Assembly: GCF_004348735.1 (NCBI RefSeq)
Contig: NZ_SMKT01000080.1
Coordinates: 1-40,544, forward strand
Length of the DNA: 40,544 nt
Reading direction: 5' to 3'
Source of the DNA: Actinomadura sp. KC06
Lineage (GTDB): Bacteria > Actinomycetota > Actinomycetes > Streptosporangiales > Streptosporangiaceae
Under the pieces are notes generated by a model, which worked only from the letters and a program-made list of their open reading frames with translations, made no database searches and had not been told where the DNA came from. This document shows, in pieces, positions 33,428 to 40,544 of the stretch (position 1 is its first letter; each line of letters begins with the position of its first letter). The position numbers and the translations under genes were made by a program.

Positions 33428-35188
33428 TCAGGCCGCCAGCGCATACGAACCGCCAACACGAAGATCGAGTTCGACGCCCCGAACTGAGCCGACCCAGAAC
33501 CCGCTTCCATGGGGGTTCGAGTCCCTCCTCCGACACGAACCTTTCTCCCACAGAGTGCGGGTTTCGAGGTGTGCCTCGGCCCGCACCGTTTGTTGTGTGG
33601 GGTGGTAGGTGAGGCGGAGGCCGAGCTTGGCGTACAGGTCGGCCTTGCGGGCGGGGTCGGCAGTCGCGATGGCCTGGGCTCGATCGCCGAGTTGGTTGAT
33701 CAGGCCGGTGAGCTCCTCGTGATTCAACTCCACCTGCTGTGGGGCTTGGCGTAGCCGGGCTTCGGCAGCGGCGCGCTGCTGCTGGGTTTCGGTGATCCAT
33801 CCGGCGATGACGGCCGGGTCGCTGTCCTCGTCCAGCGCTTCTAGGGCGGCGCGGTGGCGGGCGAGCCTGCGGTCACATTCGGCGATGGTGTCCCGTGCCG
33901 TGACCGTGGCGGCGTCCTCCACGTCTCCACCTTGGGCGGCGAGGATGGCGGCGATGGTGTCGGCTCGCCGGTGCGGGGCGAAGTAGCGGCCCAGCCAGCG
34001 GTCCAGGCGTGGCAGCAAGGCGCTTTCGGGCAGGTAGACATTGCGTGGATGCATGATCTTGTTGGCCAACGCGTACTCCTCGGGGAAACGGCACCGGTAG
34101 TAGGGCGCCCCATGGTTGCGCTGACCCTGCATCCGGCGGTTGCAAAGCCCGCAGTACAAGATCCCGCGCAGCACGTAGGTGTAGCGGCGACGGTGCGGCT
34201 TGTGGCTGGTCGGTCCGTGGCCTCGCGCGGCCAGCATTTCCTGCGCGGCGGTGAAGGTCTGTTCATCGATGATCGGCGGGTTCACGATGTCGTCGGACCA
34301 CACCCAGCTGTCCTGGGGGTTCCAGGTCAGCTTGGTCTCGTGCCCGAGGGTGACGTCATGGACGTCGATGAGGACTTCGCGTTTGCGCTGCTTGTTCCAC
34401 ACCTGGCGACCGGTGTAGCGAGGGTTGGTCACGATGACGCGAACGGCGCTCTTGGACCAGGCGAGCCCGCTGCGATGCCGGTTACGCGCCCGGTCGTAGG
34501 CCGACGGGGACAAGATCCCGTCGGCGGTGAGTCCTTCGGCGATGGCGAAGATCCCCTTGCCCGCCAGGAACTCGGCGAAGATCCGCTGGACGACCTCAGC
34601 GGCGTACGGGTCGATCTCCAGCACGTGCAGCCGCTTACCATCAGCGGCCTTGCTGGGATTGGGATGCGGGCCGGCGTCGGCCAACCGGTACCCGTACGGC
34701 GGGCGCCCACCGATATGCCGGTTGGAGTTCTGCGCCAGCGCCGCCATGGTCGCCCGCACCCGAGTCTTGATCCGGGACCGCTCGCCTTTGCTGATGGACC
34801 CGAACGTCGACATGATCATGTCGTGGGCTTCGACGGCCGGGTCGATCGGCCCGCCGATCTCCGGCACCCACAACGGCACGTCGTAGTGCTCGAACAGCGG
34901 GAAGGTGTTGCCGAACTGGTTGCCGTAGAACGCCCGCTGCGGCTCACCGACAACCACCGCCTCAAAACCCCGGTCGGGGTTGGCCAGCTCAGCAAGGAGG
35001 AGGCTGGCCTGGGGGCGCCGAGCCGGCGGGATGGATCGGGACTTATCGACGTCGAAGTACTCAGCGACGATTACGCCGCCGCGAGGGGCGACGAGTTGCT
35101 CGGCGCGGGAGTATTGCCAAGCGCGGGAGGCTTCGGGGTCTTGACGGTCTTCGGTGGAGCATCGTCCCCAGAACGCAAGTTTGATCAT
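33428..35188 (-). CDS. Large serine recombinase
   Basis: 586 residues. The N-terminal resolvase domain has the nucleophile Ser in FWGRCSTEDRQDP (Ser11) and the conserved arginines in SRSIPPARRPQ and ERSRIKTRVRATM. A recombinase domain follows (GGRPPYGYRL, VTNPRYTGRQVWNKQ). A zinc ribbon comes next (YCGLCNRRMQGQ, YYRCRF), then a coiled-coil region (about 440-520). The C-terminal 35 residues (RRRDSNPHGSGFWVG and beyond) are encoded across a tRNA 3'-end fragment, so the original C-terminus was probably replaced at an integration junction. It is a second, independent integrase of the element, perhaps from a nested or tandem insertion. Confidence 0.9.
   Translation of the reverse strand: MIKLAFWGRCSTEDRQDPEASRAWQYSRAEQLVAPRGGVIVAEYFDVDKSRSIPPARRPQASLLLAELANPDRGFEAVVVGEPQRAFYGNQFGNTFPLFEHYDVPLWVPEIGGPIDPAVEAHDMIMSTFGSISKGERSRIKTRVRATMAALAQNSNRHIGGRPPYGYRLADAGPHPNPSKAADGKRLHVLEIDPYAAEVVQRIFAEFLAGKGIFAIAEGLTADGILSPSAYDRARNRHRSGLAWSKSAVRVIVTNPRYTGRQVWNKQRKREVLIDVHDVTLGHETKLTWNPQDSWVWSDDIVNPPIIDEQTFTAAQEMLAARGHGPTSHKPHRRRYTYVLRGILYCGLCNRRMQGQRNHGAPYYRCRFPEEYALANKIMHPRNVYLPESALLPRLDRWLGRYFAPHRRADTIAAILAAQGGDVEDAATVTARDTIAECDRRLARHRAALEALDEDSDPAVIAGWITETQQQRAAAEARLRQAPQQVELNHEELTGLINQLGDRAQAIATADPARKADLYAKLGLRLTYHPTQQTVRAEAHLETRTLWEKGSCRRRDSNPHGSGFWVGSVRGVELDLRVGGSYALAA
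33511..33535 (+). other. tRNA 3'-end fragment (old attachment site)
   Basis: GGGGG-TTCGAGT-CCCTC is a T-arm, followed by CTCCGAC plus discriminator A, a 3' acceptor strand. No 5' half precedes it. It lies inside the 3' end of the serine recombinase gene. It differs from the tRNA-Val(GAC) 3' end, so it is not that element's attR and marks another integration event at a different tRNA. Confidence 0.65.
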
Positions 35189-35217
35189 GAGATTCCCTCG
35201 GATGAACTGGCCGCTTC

Positions 35218-35445
35218 TCAGTTCGTGCGCCGCTGCCGGATGTTGAGGAGGAGCCGGAGCAGTGCGCGTGCCGCCTCGGGCGTCAGAGGGGGTGGCTCGG
35301 CGGGCAGTTCGACGGACACAGCGTCGTCGGCCGCATCACAAGGCAGGTCGCCACTCGGCGGGTCTGGCTTTGTTCCGGCAGCATATTGCCTGTTCAGTCC
35401 CGTGCACCTAACCGTCTGGTGAGGTTCTTGTGTCCGGCGGCTCAT
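35218..35445 (-). CDS. Small protein coupled to the recombinase
   Basis: 75 residues. Its ATG overlaps the stop of the methyltransferase gene (ATGA), and it ends 29 nt before the serine recombinase start, so it sits inside the same operon. The N-terminal half is polar and Pro-rich; the C-terminal helix LTPEAARALLRLLLNIRQRR is the only strong feature. I recall similar short proteins beside recombinases but no function. Coupling on both sides argues that it is translated. Confidence 0.6.
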   Translation of the reverse strand: MSRRTQEPHQTVRCTGLNRQYAAGTKPDPPSGDLPCDAADDAVSVELPAEPPPLTPEAARALLRLLLNIRQRRTN

Positions 35446-36500
35446 GGTGTGTCCCCATGCCCGCGCCTGCCGTCCTCCTGGCGAAGTCTGCGCTCAGCGG
35501 TGCGGCACAGGTCTGAGGTTTGTCCCACGCCGATGAAGGAGCGGCCGAGGCGTCGGGCGGCAATACCGGTTGTGGCATCTTCGGTGAACATGTCGAGCAC
35601 GGTGCCGCCCGGACGGCACCCGACGGCAACACAACGCAGCGGCACTTCGACCGGAGCGGCACCACCAGATAGCGGCACCGGCACTGTCCAGACATCGCCC
35701 GAGTTTCTGCCGGACTCAAGCGCAGCGGCATGCCGCTGACCGGTCGGCGGCATTGCCGGACCGTGTTGGCGGCTGCGGCAATTCTCGGCGACTACGCCGT
35801 ACGCTCCGGCCCCGTGCCGATGGGTGCGCCGTCGGCGGGATCGACCCGGCGCCCTGGCGCCGATGCAGCCCGCCGCTCGCTTGATGGAGCCTATGGCGCG
35901 TGGGTCGACGGCCACGCGGGGGTGGTGGAACCCTTCGCGGACCGCGTCGACGTCGAAGTAGTACCCCCGCTGTTTCACCAGCAGAAGGATCAGCTTGTAG
36001 GTGGCCGCCAGCCGGTCGAGAGGCGGCTCGGCGCGCGCATCCGGGTGATGCAGAATGATCACGTTGCGGACGATCCAGCCGTCATCCTGCAGGGCGAAGG
36101 CAAGCTGCCACGGCAGGCCAATCAGAGTCCTGACGGGCAGCCCGATCATTGCGTGGTCGCGAATACGGCGAGCATGCCGGCCTGCGGGCGGCCCAGCACG
36201 CCGTTCAGTCTCGTCTGCATAGCGGTCGCTGAGAACCAGCCAGCAGGTTCCCTCATTGGCCAGAACGCGGTGGGCTTCGGCCAGCACCCGGCGGATTGCG
36301 GCCACATACAGCGCCGGGGTGGGCTCGTGACCGTAGCGCGGCAGTTCCTGGTGTGCCCGCGTCGAGTCGGGTTCCGGGTTACAGGAGGGTGGGGCGGAGA
36401 CGATGCAGTCGACGGCCTGGTCCGGCATCTCCGCGAGGACCTCGCGGGGATCTCCGCTGTACAAGGTCGCCGTGTCATCGTGCCAGTAGGGTTCCGGCAC
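35442..36500 (-). CDS. DNA methyltransferase homologue with degraded catalytic motifs
   Basis: 352 residues from a GTG at 36500 with GGAGG 9 nt upstream. The layout is that of beta-class N4/N6 DNA methyltransferases: an N-terminal motif IV region, WLVLSDRYAD, LPWQLAFALQDDGWIVRNVIILHHPDA, YKLILLLVKQRGYYFDVDAVRE, then PGGTVLDMFTEDATTG and ARRLGRSFIGVG. Motif IV, normally SPPYW, reads SAPPSC, and motif I, normally DPFxGSGTT, reads DMFTEDATT. Both catalytic and AdoMet sites therefore look damaged. The region 35602-35781, also in this gene, is rich in GCGGCA heptamers. It is probably inactive or has a changed function. Confidence 0.72.
   Translation of the reverse strand: MPEPYWHDDTATLYSGDPREVLAEMPDQAVDCIVSAPPSCNPEPDSTRAHQELPRYGHEPTPALYVAAIRRVLAEAHRVLANEGTCWLVLSDRYADETERRAGPPAGRHARRIRDHAMIGLPVRTLIGLPWQLAFALQDDGWIVRNVIILHHPDARAEPPLDRLAATYKLILLLVKQRGYYFDVDAVREGFHHPRVAVDPRAIGSIKRAAGCIGARAPGRSRRRRTHRHGAGAYGVVAENCRSRQHGPAMPPTGQRHAAALESGRNSGDVWTVPVPLSGGAAPVEVPLRCVAVGCRPGGTVLDMFTEDATTGIAARRLGRSFIGVGQTSDLCRTAERRLRQEDGRRGHGDTP
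35602..35781. repeat. Second cluster of GCGGCA/TGCCGC motifs, inside the methyltransferase gene
   Basis: GCGGCA occurs near 35638, 35656, 35672, 35725, 35747 and 35775, with TGCCGC near 35603 and 35731, including the palindrome AGCGGCATGCCGCT (35724-35737). The cluster covers a variable stretch of the methyltransferase, unlike normal family sequence, which suggests repeat expansion in the gene. Confidence 0.65.
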
Positions 36501-37199
36501 GAGATCGGTCCTCCCATGGGAGCGGATGGGTTCCTTACTGGCCGGATTGTCGGCCGACGCCTCATACGGATCGCATATGTACCGGCATCTACCTGGGCGT
36601 TTGCAAGGTGCCTACTTCGATAGTGGTTCTGCTCATATGACACTCTTCGGGAGGTCGACATAGGCGGGTGTTTGTCGCCACGCGCCCAGAACACCCTGCT
36701 GAGGTATCGGGCGGCCAGACCCGCAGTGCTTGCGCTGCCGGAGGACCCAGCGTGTGGCCACCGGCACGGCACTCCGCGAGGATGACCGGAGCGGCAAGCC
36801 ATGTGGGAGGCCGCAAAGTGGGTTTGCCGGAAGGGCCAAGTGGAGATCGACTGACATCGCCGCGATTCCCACCAGACGAGACGCGGCATGCCGTTGTTCT
36901 CCTGCCGGTTGCCGCGCCGTGCCAGTGCAGCCCGGCAGTCGTCAGCATCCGTCGAGTGCCGTGCCGCTGCCGTTTGCCGTGCGGTACGGGGCACAAAGGC
37001 CGTTGCCGCCATGGTGCAGCCCGTCACGACTGGCGCCGACCACCGGACTGCCACATGAACACCCCAGATCGAAGCAGTGCTGTAGGCCGCTTCACCAACA
37101 GAGCGATGATCTCGTAGCCCGACCCGTCTGGTGGTTGCGCACCGATTCGGGCCTGCGCATGCCTCTGGCGCTGACGGTGTCGGGGGGTACGTTGGAGGG
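36501..37199. other. Gene-poor region with a third heptamer cluster
   Basis: I find no credible gene in these 699 bp; the minus-strand frames are Arg/Cys-rich and overlap each other in two phases. From 36730 to 37015 GCGGCA/TGCCG motifs recur (for example near 36790, 36883, 36905, 36965 and 37000). Promoters for the methyltransferase operon on the minus strand and for the gene at 37200 on the plus strand are expected here. Confidence 0.5.
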
Positions 37200-37562
37200 A
37201 TGAAGCACTGGCACAACGTGCTTGTTGAACGCAAGGACGACAGTCAGAGTGTCCTACTGGGTACGTATCTGTCGTCTGAACACCACGAGACAAAGGATGA
37301 GGCAGCATGCGCGGTCGCCCGGCTTCTCGAAGAGCTGACCGAACTTAACGAGGCAGCCATCGCGTCCGCCCGAGAGTCCTTGATCTCCGAGAAGGAGGGC
37401 GTGCAGCTCGCTCGTTGGGCTCACGCCTCAAGGGAGTTCCGCCTTGTGGAGTGTGACGACTGCGAGGAGACCATCCGCGACTTTCGAGTCCGGCTCGCAG
37501 CCGAGGTTAGGCGGACGACTGGCCGACCTGTCTCCTTCGCTCAGCCTCCGCCTGTCGGCTAG
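37200..37562 (+). CDS. Hypothetical protein of the integrative element
   Basis: 120 residues from an ATG directly preceded by GGAGG; a longer upstream frame lacks support. The protein looks real: MKHWHNVLVERKDDSQSVLL and then a long acidic helix ending in RLLEELTELNEAAI. There are no motifs I recognise, no signal peptide and no membrane segment. It is the first plus-strand gene after the minus-strand recombinase-methyltransferase block. Confidence 0.65.
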   Translation: MKHWHNVLVERKDDSQSVLLGTYLSSEHHETKDEAACAVARLLEELTELNEAAIASARESLISEKEGVQLARWAHASREFRLVECDDCEETIRDFRVRLAAEVRRTTGRPVSFAQPPPVG

Positions 37563-37885
37563 CACTCCAGTTACAGATCGCGACCTTGGAACGTCATCAC
37601 AGGTAGGGACTTTGGTCCAAAAGTGACCAAGACCTCATGGGTTGGACGGAGTTCATGAGTCGGCCAACGATTTAGTGCTCCAGGTATGACCGGACTGAAG
37701 GTGGACGGTGGCTGCCTTAGCCATGGGCAGAACTTCTTGACATGGCGGATCTGCAAGCTGGTCGAGATGAGATTTTCGCGCCCTCAAAGAGTCGATTCGG
37801 AAGCAGTTTGGACTGCATCCAACTAAGGATCAACTACTGAAGAACACTTCCGGATAAGGCCCTAGCTTCGGGCGACCGACGTGCG
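37563..37885. other. Intergenic region, nothing recognised
   Basis: 323 bp with lower GC content than most of the window. No credible frame, hairpin or repeat stands out between the gene at 37200 and the convergent GIY-YIG-like gene. Confidence 0.5.
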
Positions 37886-38500
37886 TCAGCACGCGGATTG
37901 TGGCCCACGCCGTCTTAGAACCGGCTCATCCAGTGGGGGCGGAGGGGCGATCCATCTGAGGCCGTCATCGAGCGCCTTGTTGAGAACGTAGGCGTCCGTC
38001 CCGTGCTTCCACTCCTCATCCAGTACGGCTGCGGCTTCCGCAAGGAGCCGATGAGCCTTGATAGCCATCCTCAGATCTATCTCCTCACCCCGCAGCGCCA
38101 TCTTCCCCGTGGTAGCGATATCGACAGTCGTTCGGCGTTCCGCGCAGGCTGCGGTGCGGATCTCGGCCGCCAGACGGGCGCTTGTACTCTCGGGCTTGTC
38201 CTCGTGCAGCAGATGGGTGTACGCCCAAAGCCGACTCGGCAAGAGTTCAGCTTCTCCAACGTATATTAGGGGACCTTCGTCGTCCTGCTCGATGGTGATC
38301 CGATATAGCCCGGGTCTTCGCGGCGGCGCAACTGTGTGGTTCAACTGGGCGTTCCGGGGAATGTCGCAAGGAAAATATGCCTTGATCTCACCGTTGCTGC
38401 GCCAGTTCACCAGCACCGAGACGATGGTTCTGCTTGGGGTCTGCTTCCATCCCGGGATCACATGTCGACGATAGCGGGGTGCCCACTCATCTCTCGGCAT
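37886..38500 (-). CDS. GIY-YIG-like protein
   Basis: 204 residues from the ATG at 38500; a TTG four codons upstream is possible. The middle reads GLYRITIEQDDEGPLIYVGE, matching the GIY and YIG halves of the GIY-YIG nuclease core, followed by a conserved-type Arg in PSRLWAYTHL. The first 65 residues (IVSVLVNWRSNGEIKAYFPC) precede the core and may form a specificity domain; the C-terminal third is helical and charged. The family cuts DNA with one metal ion. The catalytic Glu expected about 50 residues later may lie in RGEEIDLRM, but I cannot be sure. In a mobile element it could act in defence, repair or transfer. Confidence 0.65.
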   Translation of the reverse strand: MPRDEWAPRYRRHVIPGWKQTPSRTIVSVLVNWRSNGEIKAYFPCDIPRNAQLNHTVAPPRRPGLYRITIEQDDEGPLIYVGEAELLPSRLWAYTHLLHEDKPESTSARLAAEIRTAACAERRTTVDIATTGKMALRGEEIDLRMAIKAHRLLAEAAAVLDEEWKHGTDAYVLNKALDDGLRWIAPPPPLDEPVLRRRGPQSAC

Positions 38501-38819
38501 TTGGGGATTCAAGGCTCACCTTGACGCACCCTTCCGCCACGCGGCCCCAACGAACGGGAGCCAGATGCAGCGGTACCAGAAGTCGTCCGCGGCTCTTCAT
38601 CCGGGAACCGACATCGCCCGTGTCTGAGGAATGCCTGCACCTTTGTCCCGGATCAGCAGCTGATAGGCACTCTGACGATCTTCATACGCCTGATGGTCTG
38701 ACCTCGCTGAGGCCGTTTCGTCTGAAGATCGTATGCGTGTGCGTGGCGTGCTGGGGGCGCCGGGACTACGCGGGCGGCGGGTCCGTCCGCCCCAGGCGGG
38801 CCACGTCTCCTGTGCCAGT

Positions 38820-38848
38820 GGGCCGCCCCGGGCTTGCCGGGGCGGCCC
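38820..38848 (+). terminator. Strong 12-bp hairpin upstream of the transfer genes
   Basis: GGGCCGCCCCGG and CCGGGGCGGCCC form a perfect 12-bp stem with a 5-nt loop. No T-run follows, so it may be an attenuator or a protein-binding structure rather than a simple terminator. Confidence 0.5.
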
Positions 38849-38854
38849 ATGACC

Positions 38855-38931
38855 GGAAGGAGGTGATAGCGCCTCTGTTGGTCCGCAGTCCCCCGGACCG
38901 GCTGCTGCGGGGCCCCGGCCACATCCGATGA
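38855..38931 (+). promoter_or_regulatory. Extended Shine-Dalgarno and 22-codon leader frame
   Basis: AAGGAGGTGAT (38857-38867) pairs over 11 bases with the 16S rRNA 3' tail. A GTG inside it (38863) opens a 22-codon frame that stops at 38931, just before the pilin ribosome site. It may be a leader peptide or a ribosome stand-by site for the transfer operon; the frame itself is unproven. Confidence 0.4.
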
Positions 38932-38942
38932 GGAGGTGGCCG

Positions 38943-39290
38943 ATGCGCTCGAAGATACTACGGCGAGCGACGTCCTGTGTCGCTGCTGTGTTGATGGTTG
39001 TGCTCGTTGTGTTCGCCGGGCCGGACGCGCTGGCGCAGACGGTCGTGGCCGCGCCGCCGAATGATCTGAACACGGTGATCAACAACATCACTAAGTGGCT
39101 GACCGGTCTGTTGGTCGCGCTGGCGACGTTGTTCTTGACGGTCGGCTTCATCCGGTATCTGCTGGCCGGCGGTGATCCGGGTGAGGTGGGCAAGGCCAAG
39201 GACACCTTGAAGTACGCCGCGATCGGTTACGGCGGCGCGGTGATGGCACCGGTCCTGGTGACCATCCTCAAGGGCTTTGTTGGCGGTTGA
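38943..39290 (+). CDS. VirB2/TrbC-like pilin subunit of a type IV secretion system
   Basis: 115 residues from the second ATG, which has GAGGAGG 6 nt upstream; the ATG at 38928 lacks a site. A signal peptide (RRATSCVAAVLMVVLVVFAG, cleavage near ALAQ) precedes a mature part of about 80 residues with two hydrophobic helices, TGLLVALATLFLTVGFIRYL and YAAIGYGGAVMAPVLVTIL, joined by a short polar loop. This is the shape of VirB2/TrbC pilins. Such proteins line the conjugation channel or pilus. The TrbL-like gene follows after 6 nt, so the two are one operon. Confidence 0.82.
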   Translation: MRSKILRRATSCVAAVLMVVLVVFAGPDALAQTVVAAPPNDLNTVINNITKWLTGLLVALATLFLTVGFIRYLLAGGDPGEVGKAKDTLKYAAIGYGGAVMAPVLVTILKGFVGG

Positions 39291-39296
39291 CCCGCG

Positions 39297-40544
39297 ATGG
39301 CAACCCGATCCCGTACTGTTCGTGCCGCTGTTGCGGTGGTCTGCTGTACCGCGGTATCGGCGGCCGTACTGGGGAGCACGGCGACCGCACTGCTCGACAC
39401 CGGCGTAGCGTCGGTTGCGACGGCGGCCGAGGCGCCGTCTATGCCGCACGCTCCCCCGCTGTCTCCGGCTCCGAGCACGTCTGCATCGTCACCGGCCCCC
39501 GATCCGTCGCGTCCCGCGTCTTCTCCGAGCACGTCGCCATCGCTGGCTCCGCCAGAGGGGCAGGATTCGGGCGGGTGCGGCTGGTTCGACATGTCCTGCA
39601 AGGTCAAGCAGGCGATCAATAACTGGTTCAAGGACCTGGTCAAGTCCGCGATCAATCCGGTGTTCGGGCTGCTCGGCAAGAGCCTGCTGACCACACCACA
39701 ACTGGACCAGACGAGCCGGGTTCGGGACATGTGGACCGGGTCATTGGTGGTGGCCAACTCCTGTTTTGTGCTGCTGGTGCTGGTCGGTGCGCTGACGTTG
39801 ATGGGGCGCCAGACCCTCCAGAGTTCCTACACGGTCAAGGACATCGCTCCGCGCCTGGTGATCGGGGTGGTGTTGGCGAATGTCAGCCTGCTGCTGGTCG
39901 GCAAGGCCATCGCGTTCGCCAACGGGCTTTCGGCGGCGCTGCTGGGCCAGGGCGTGGACCCGGCCGCGGCCGCCGGGCAGCTCCAGAAGATCATCCTGCA
40001 TTCGATCAACCCGAGCGATGTGGGGACCTTCATCGTGCTCGTGGTGATCTGGGCGGTGTTCCTCGGCACAATCCTGACCTTCATCTTCGTGGTCCGGATG
40101 ATGCTGACGATCGTCCTGATCGCCGCCGCGCCGCTCGCGCTGGCCTGCCACGCGCTACCGCAGACCGAAGGGCTGGCGCGGCTGTGGTGGCGGGCTTTCG
40201 CCGGGGTCCTGGCGATCCAGGTGGCCCAGGCGCTGGTGTTCATCACCGCGCTGAAGGTCGCCCTCACCACCGACATGGTCACCTGGCTCGGTTGGCGCAC
40301 CCCCGGTGACCAGCTCGATCTGTGGACGGTGCTGTGTCTGCTGTACATCCTGGTCCGGATCCCGTCGTGGATCTCGCGGTGGATCTGGCAGGGCGGGCTG
40401 TCGCGTAGCCCGCTGGTCCGCGCGGCCAAGACCGTCGCGATGATCGTGTTGTTCCGCGGGTTGCTCGGCAGGATCGGCGCGTCCCGCAGCGCGGGGAGGA
40501 CGCCAGCTCAGCTCCCGCCTGCCCAGCCGCCAAGGGCACTGCCC
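39297..40544 (+). CDS. TrbL/VirB6-like conjugal transfer membrane protein (partial, runs off the right edge)
   Basis: 416 codons open to the window end. A signal peptide (AAVAVVCCTAVSAAVLGSTA) is followed by a Pro/Ser-rich linker (about 50-90) and then at least five hydrophobic helices between about 145 and 380, such as VANSCFVLLVLVGALTLMG and LVIGVVLANVSLLLVGKAIA. Amphipathic segments lie between them. The layout fits the polytopic inner-membrane component VirB6/TrbL of actinobacterial type IV secretion systems. It lies 6 nt after the pilin gene. The C-terminal tail is Pro-rich, as usual for this family. Further transfer genes such as a VirB4 ATPase are expected beyond the edge. Confidence 0.82.
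   Translation, partial: MATRSRTVRAAVAVVCCTAVSAAVLGSTATALLDTGVASVATAAEAPSMPHAPPLSPAPSTSASSPAPDPSRPASSPSTSPSLAPPEGQDSGGCGWFDMSCKVKQAINNWFKDLVKSAINPVFGLLGKSLLTTPQLDQTSRVRDMWTGSLVVANSCFVLLVLVGALTLMGRQTLQSSYTVKDIAPRLVIGVVLANVSLLLVGKAIAFANGLSAALLGQGVDPAAAAGQLQKIILHSINPSDVGTFIVLVVIWAVFLGTILTFIFVVRMMLTIVLIAAAPLALACHALPQTEGLARLWWRAFAGVLAIQVAQALVFITALKVALTTDMVTWLGWRTPGDQLDLWTVLCLLYILVRIPSWISRWIWQGGLSRSPLVRAAKTVAMIVLFRGLLGRIGASRSAGRTPAQLPPAQPPRALP

Noticed and set aside
36146..37234. A 362-codon minus-strand frame across the methyltransferase start
   Set aside because: It overlaps the better-supported methyltransferase in another phase and is Arg/Cys/Ser-rich without motifs.

Overview
The window looks like chromosomal DNA of a high-GC, spore-forming actinomycete. 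The evidence is an SsgB-type sporulation protein, a polyphosphate glucokinase, a PGPGW membrane protein and a Gly-Cys-Val tRNA cluster. An Actinomadura/Thermomonosporaceae relative is my best guess, from protein flavour only.

Region 1 (1-14.7 kb, all genes on the minus strand) is a defence island at the 3' side of a tRNA-Val(CAC) gene. It holds the pglW-pglX part of a BREX type 2 (Pgl) system. pglW carries an in-frame TAG between the two lobes of its only canonical kinase domain. Upstream lies a tight seven-gene operon that I do not recognise as a described system. In transcription order it encodes a CHAT protease-STAND NTPase-TPR protein, a SWIM zinc-finger protein, a GTP cyclohydrolase II paralogue, a long-form nucleoside diphosphate kinase, a PfkB-family kinase, a caspase-like protease and a THEP1-type NTPase. 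It pairs two clan CD proteases with a plausible nucleotide-modifying pathway. I read it as a candidate immune or programmed-death system in which a GTP-derived nucleotide could be the signal. A frameshifted excisionase remnant between the island and the tRNA suggests that the island arrived on an integrative element.

Region 2 (14.7-30.5 kb) is ordinary chromosome: tRNA-Val(CAC), a PGPGW protein, ssgB, sthA, a TetR regulator divergent from an SDR-SMR exporter pair, ppgK, a six-gene sugar-uptake and alpha-mannosidase operon, pabB-pabC and an ArsR remnant. Three genes here (SDR, alpha-mannosidase, ABC ATPase) each contain a copy of the same 53-bp repeat, inserted without breaking the reading frame and in both orientations. 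This resembles the protein-embedded palindromic elements of Rickettsia.

Region 3 (30.6-40.5 kb) is the left part of an integrative and conjugative element inserted at tRNA-Val(GAC), the last gene of the tRNA cluster. It holds a tyrosine integrase, an excisionase, clusters of GCGGCAA/TTGCCGC heptamers, a large serine recombinase whose 3' end reads through a tRNA fragment, a decayed DNA methyltransferase, a GIY-YIG-like protein and the first type IV secretion genes (VirB2-like pilin, TrbL/VirB6-like protein). The last of these runs off the right edge.
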